This document shows positions 36,956 through 40,904 of a stretch of 40,904 nucleotides of DNA, piece by piece (within the stretch, counting starts at the first letter, position 1; each line of letters starts with the position of its first letter). This stretch comes from Pholiota molesta (taxonomy: Eukaryota > Basidiomycota > Agaricomycetes > Agaricales > Strophariaceae), in the NCBI GenBank assembly GCA_014925825.1, contig JACGCK010000325.1, positions 1-40,904 on the forward strand. The letters run 5' to 3'. The position numbers and the translations under genes are program-made. Below the pieces are notes generated by a model, which saw only the letters and a list, made by a program, of their open reading frames with translations, was not told the origin of the DNA and made no database searches.

Positions 36956-37273
36956 TAAATAGTATCTTGTCTATCTTTGTCTATCTCTCTGTCGAAATGC
37001 TTTCTACCCCTTGCATATGTACAAACTTCAATATATCATCCGCCACTTAACAATAACAAATGTATATGTCATTGATACTACCATATCTTCCTCTCTGTTT
37101 TATTCCAATCTAACTTTGCCAATATATATCCTACTTCTTTGACCACATGATTTTTGCTATTCCCTAAAAGTGTGTTCCCACGAGAACTAGAAACCTGTCT
37201 CAACCATCCATAGCTATGTTGATTCTCTACTTGGTTCTCGTCTCATCCACAAATTCTTGATATCTTGTTTTCT
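36956..37273. other. intergenic stretch, no gene supported
   Basis: About 320 bases between two plus-strand genes. AT-rich, with several short TATA-like runs and no coding frame. Confidence 0.45.
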
Positions 37274-38775
37274 ATGATCTATCTAACAAAGCAGGGCTCC
37301 AACATCGGTAGGCATATCCAGTGCATTAATAAAACCAATCGGTCTTGGGCACGGAACCTCAGTACTCCATTGACAACGAAACCTACATCGCTCACTCGAT
37401 CTTATCTCTATGTCCCTACTTCATCCGATCGCATGCTTGAGAAGTCTATCAGCACTGGGTCAGACGTGAATTATATATGACTTAGAGGATAGCGTATCTC
37501 CAGCCCCCGAAGACAAACTAACGGCAAGAACGCGACTGAAGAAATTCCTGGAGGTATTTTCTATCATAATATCGCTATGCTGCGAAAATAGTAATAACAA
37601 TGCGCTATCATACTAGGAGCAACAAGAGCGGCTTAAATCTCTACATGTTGCTGTGAGGGTGAATGACATCACGACTCCGTTCTTCCGCGATGATATCTCT
37701 CAAATTGTGAAGGCTCGAATTAACATCCATGTTGCAGCTGGCCCACTGATTCTAAATGTTCACAGGTCTCTAAATCGGTTGTGAAGACTTTGATACTACC
37801 CAAAGATACACTCTCACTATGATTTGGATTTTGTTTCTGACGAAGTGTCTGTGTCGCGAAAGTCACTAGATTTACCACCACTCCGAATCGTCCCGAGCAT
37901 AGAAAGTGCGCGAGCGATCTGGAATATAGGTCCCATTAGTTCGTGGAAGTCGACACATGGTCCAGTTAGTGGCGGTGTTCTCAGCGGACTTCTTGTAAGC
38001 ACATGTCCAAAATCCATACCCACTATATGCATTCTGAAATATCAGAGTATGTAGTTTGCAGCAGAAGATTGTGAGTTATGACATACGCTTTTTTTCTGCC
38101 ACGCCCTGATGAGAAACCCATGTTCTAGATTGCGCAGATACTTCCATCATTTCGAACGTCTTCACGGCGTGAATTACTCTTTACGAGGTCACAAATTGTA
38201 ATCGCAGCCAAAGCATTCGGTCATGAAGCAATTGACATGGTTAATGCTTATCCTTTCTGCCCTTGGAGTTGCCCCTCTGATGATTTCCTTTATAAAAAAA
38301 TAGGTATGTGTTAACTATCGCAACCGCGAGGTTCTGGAGGATGAATGCACCGATGGCCGGCAACTAGGCTTTACTGGAAAGGTGGGCCATCCCTATATGA
38401 GAAAAATTCCCGTCTTAGCCACCTCGCTTCAGCAAGCGATACATCCCAGCCAAGTAGAAGTGATTAATTCAACATATGTCCCAACTCGCGACGGTGATCT
38501 CTGGCTCTTCCTGTGCACTTGATTTTGCATACTTACGAGATCATCAGAAATCGTCCATGCTGCCAAAATTCTACAAGCTATGCAAAAAGCTCACGATTCC
38601 CAAAAAGGCGCTGTGGGATTGGAGGGCACCATGATTGATGCGCCAATGATCAAACAGGCGAGTCTCTGCAAATGAATGTGTTTCACCTGCGTTAATAGTA
38701 ACACATTTTTACTAGGCCCAAAAAATTATTGATATGGCGCAGAAAACAGGCCTTGAAATCCCGCCATTGACGTGA
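37274..38775 (+). CDS. citrate lyase beta-subunit-like enzyme (HpcH/HpaI aldolase, CLYBL type)
   Basis: Probable mitochondrial acyl-CoA lyase/thioesterase of the CitE family; the human relative CLYBL cleaves citramalyl-CoA. Nine exons: 37274-37553, 37617-37706, 37766-37994, 38055-38070, 38129-38239, 38304-38381, 38433-38493, 38548-38657 and 38716-38775. An Arg/Asn-rich presequence leads to SYLYVPTSSDRMLEKSI. Core motifs: IYDLEDSVSPAPEDKLTAR, HVAVRVNDITT (Arg), RIVPSIESARAIWNIG (Glu), FAAEDYCADTS, RSQIVIAAKAFGHEAIDM, QLGFTGKQAIHPSQVEVI and GAVGLEGTMIDAPMIKQAQK. Three exons each contain one extra base: near 37469-37470, 37802-37804 and 38150-38152; removing it restores the family match each time. 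The last intron (38658-38715) has a GC donor. The gene is either a decaying copy or hit by local insertion errors. Confidence 0.85.
38658..38715 (+). other. GC-AG intron in the citrate-lyase-like gene
   Basis: Exon ...ATCAAACAG is followed by GCGAGT and the intron ends TTTTACTAG before GCCCAAAAAA. Joining gives MIKQAQKIIDMAQ, as in the family. The adjacent GT (GAGTCT) leads to a stop. Length 58 nt. Confidence 0.82.
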
Positions 38776-39311
38776 AGGGTGGTATTTTGGAACGACTCGA
38801 ACTAGGACTCCATATGTGCTTTAATAATATATCTAGATTTCAACTTGGAAGTTTGATTTCCGAGTATTTTGAATCGGAACTCGGATTTTTTTCAATCAAG
38901 ATCTGACGAGATGTATCTTCTGCAGATGCGAATGCCCAGCAGCGAGGACTCGATTGGAAGGAAAGAAGAAATTTACGTTGAAATACTTAGTATACAACGA
39001 CTCGTAATATGATAGATGAAGCAATTAATAACTAAGGGCTTCGAAGCCCTTGCTTTGATATTATGCATTACGAGGTATTGACGCTCGAGTCCAATTGGAT
39101 TGAGTTGGGAATGATCAGAGCGGGAATGAGTCAAGGCTGTCAATGGATGGAGTCAAGATTGCTTGGACGGACCAGTCGAGCACAGCCACCGTACTGAGTA
39201 TTGGACCATGCGTTGGGTTCAAGTTGTAACTTCCTCTCCACCTCTGTTTTCTCCCAACCTGGTGCGGGATAGCACCTCCTTCCGGCCCACGTCTCATTAC
39301 GGGATTGCATA
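38776..39311. other. intergenic stretch with an 18-bp palindrome
   Basis: About 535 bases between two plus-strand genes. The only structure is the palindrome at 39034-39051, listed separately. No coding frame is supported. Confidence 0.5.
39034..39051. repeat. perfect 18-bp palindrome
   Basis: AAGGGCTTCGAAGCCCTT equals its own reverse complement. As DNA it could bind a symmetric dimer; as RNA it would make a stem of up to eight pairs with almost no loop, so a DNA role seems likelier. It lies about 260 bases before the PRP2 start. Confidence 0.6.
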
Positions 39312-40904
39312 ATGGCCTCGTTGGAACGCTACGTCAGTGACAATGCGCTCCGAGTGAGTATCTTCCTTGCATTATTAACTGCATAGTATGGTATTAATAC
39401 GCTTCTTCCAGCTCTTTGGGCTCTCGGATCGCAGCATGATTGACTATGTCATAGCGTCAGGTCCGTAAACATGATCCTTTATTCTATCTATGCGCTGACT
39501 TCACATTGGCTACCAGCTTCTTCTTCCAAAACTCCGGAAAGTCTGTTCGCTGCACTCAATGCTTCCGGTTTGCCAGACACTGCCGACGCCCACAACTTCG
39601 TTTCTGAACTCTTTTCGAAAGTACCACGAAAACATAAACACAAATCTTCCTCAGATAGCGCTCGGAAACAAGCCGAGAAAGAGGCGAAAGCATTACGGTC
39701 GCAGAAATTTGGTTTCCTCCTGGAGGACGATGCTGAACGAGATGATATAGTCGTTCTGAAGAAGGACAAGGGAAAGGGAAAAGAGAAAGTCAGAGAAAAG
39801 GAAAAAGAAAAAAAGGACACACATACGAAAACGGATTACGATGGCAAGGAGTGGGAGAGTGACGAAGAAGAGAAAGCTAGGAAGCGCTGGAAGGAGAGAG
39901 CAGAGGTCCAGGCGAAGGCGAGGGGTCGGCTTCAGGATCCAGAGACGATGATATGGATGTCGAGCCTCTCGAGGATGAAGAGGCCAGGAAAGAACGGGAG
40001 CGGCTGGAAGACCTCCGAGACCGCGATGCATTTGCAGAACGCGTCAGAGACCGCGACAAGGAGAAAACGAAGAAGGTGGTCGAAGACAGGTCATCCAAGA
40101 TGTCTGGTGCTGCAGCTGAGCTGCGCAAAGAAGACAACTGGCTGACGATTCTGAAGCTCGTGGACAGGCTCTCCCGTCGCTGCGCCTGCATTCACGACAG
40201 GAATACCTGACAAAGCGTGAAATTCAACAAATCGAGCTCCTGCGCAAGGAAATCGCGGATGATGAAGCTCTCTTTAGCGGCATGAAGATATCCAAACGCG
40301 AACAGAGGGAGCTGGAACGGAAAAAGGAACTGCTTAAATTGGTCGAGGAACGCCTAAAAATCAACGACAAATGGGAGGGTATCAACTGCCAGATGACTAT
40401 ATCACCGAACAAGGCAAAATTGACAAGAAAAAGAAGCAAGATGCGCTATACAAACGTTATGAAGAAGCAAAACCGAAGGACGACCAGTTCGTAACGGATG
40501 TGGACCAATGGGAAGCTGCTCAAACGCAACACAGCACATTCAAAACGGGTGCTATGGATAAGAAGGAACTTGTGGACGACTATGACTATGTATTCGATGA
40601 GAGTCAGACCATCAATTCGTCATGGAATCATCGTTGCCTGGCGTGAATATGACGCCGCAGAGAAACTGCTGCAACAACAAATTGACGCGGCAGAAAAGAG
40701 AGGTACATACTGCATCTAAATCGTGAAATTTGTGATTAACGTTAACTGATCCATCTTACAGCTAAAACTATGAGGAAACCCGAAAATCATTACCTATCTA
40801 CGAATACAAGGAGCAACTCATCGAGGCCATCAAGGAGCACCAAGTCCTTATTGTTGTGCCGAAACCGGTTCTGGAAAAACTACTCAATTACCCCAATATC
40901 TTCA
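39312..40904 (+). CDS. PRP2: PRP2/DHX16 DEAH-box splicing helicase, N-terminal part, cut by window end
   Basis: ATPase that remodels the activated spliceosome before the first splicing step. Exons 39312-39353, 39412-39460, 39517-40702 and 40762 to beyond the window. The start MASLERYVSDNALR and LFGLSDRSMIDYVIAS match DHX16. A charged region follows (GKGKEKVREKEKEKK, DDDMDVEPLEDEEARKERER), then LHSRQEYLTKREIQQIELLR, YITEQGKIDKKKKQDALYKR, DDQFVTDVDQWEAAQTQHST and FKTGAMDKKELVDDYDYVFD. The window ends inside the helicase core: LPIYEYKEQLIEAIKEHQVL, then the motif I region AETGSGKT. Seven single missing bases are needed: at 39922-39925, 40127-40129, about 40380, 40614-40615, 40651-40656, 40771-40774 and 40858 (the last just before motif I). 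All are losses, so errors at a poorly covered contig end are the likely cause. Confidence 0.92.

Noticed and set aside
38494..38547. Apparent frame break before the SSEIVHAAK segment of the citrate-lyase-like gene
   Set aside because: Using the acceptor CATCAG at 38547 instead of ACGAG at 38539 gives TRDEIVHAAKIL in phase, so no indel is needed there.

Overview
This window is eukaryotic and fungal, most likely from a basidiomycete (Agaricomycotina). The genes are packed with introns of roughly 45-90 nt (GT-AG, a few GC-AG), exons are often tiny, and the gene set is typical of that group: a NuA4 subunit, a Zn2Cys6 activator, a RES-complex FHA protein, MON1, DUG2, GH43 and PRP2. I saw no rRNA, tRNA, CRISPR, transposon or viral gene. 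The exact species cannot be told from the sequence alone.

Layout, left to right. EAF7 (162-1140, +); an empty stretch; a Kelch-BTB protein (2995-6410, +) convergent with a CHFR-like RING ubiquitin ligase (6649-8804, -); a Zn2Cys6 transcription factor (9345-12685, -); a gene-poor stretch of 3.9 kb; the splicing factor PML1/SNIP1 (16618-17692, +); a C2H2-type zinc-finger protein (18469-19630, +) convergent with mitoribosomal mS41 (19901-20529, -); MON1 (21913-24338, -) divergent from a BTB protein (24788-25902, +); a zinc alcohol dehydrogenase (26263-27971, -) divergent from a secreted GH43 arabinanase (28584-30256, +); the glutathione-degrading peptidase subunit DUG2 (30528-34184, -); an unrecognised charged nuclear-type protein (34947-36955, +); a mitochondrial citrate-lyase-beta-like enzyme (37274-38775, +); and the splicing helicase PRP2/DHX16, cut by the right edge (39312-40904+, +).

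The genes do not form one pathway; they are mostly housekeeping genes with a few accessory ones. Two (PML1, PRP2) act in pre-mRNA splicing at the Bact stage, two use BTB domains, and one (GH43) is a secreted plant-cell-wall enzyme, fitting a plant-degrading lifestyle.

Two whole-window signals deserve attention. First, eight of the fifteen genes carry single-base frame breaks while seven read perfectly. The breaks are mostly one missing base in a short homopolymer, densest at the right edge in PRP2. The citrate-lyase-like gene instead has three extra bases. This looks like uneven assembly quality rather than many pseudogenes. Second, four introns are GC-AG with strong donors, two of them in MON1. 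I found no clear sign of a previously undescribed system. The least explained items are the charged protein at 34947-36955, the RING protein that has a CHFR tail but no FHA domain, and an 18-bp perfect palindrome at 39034.
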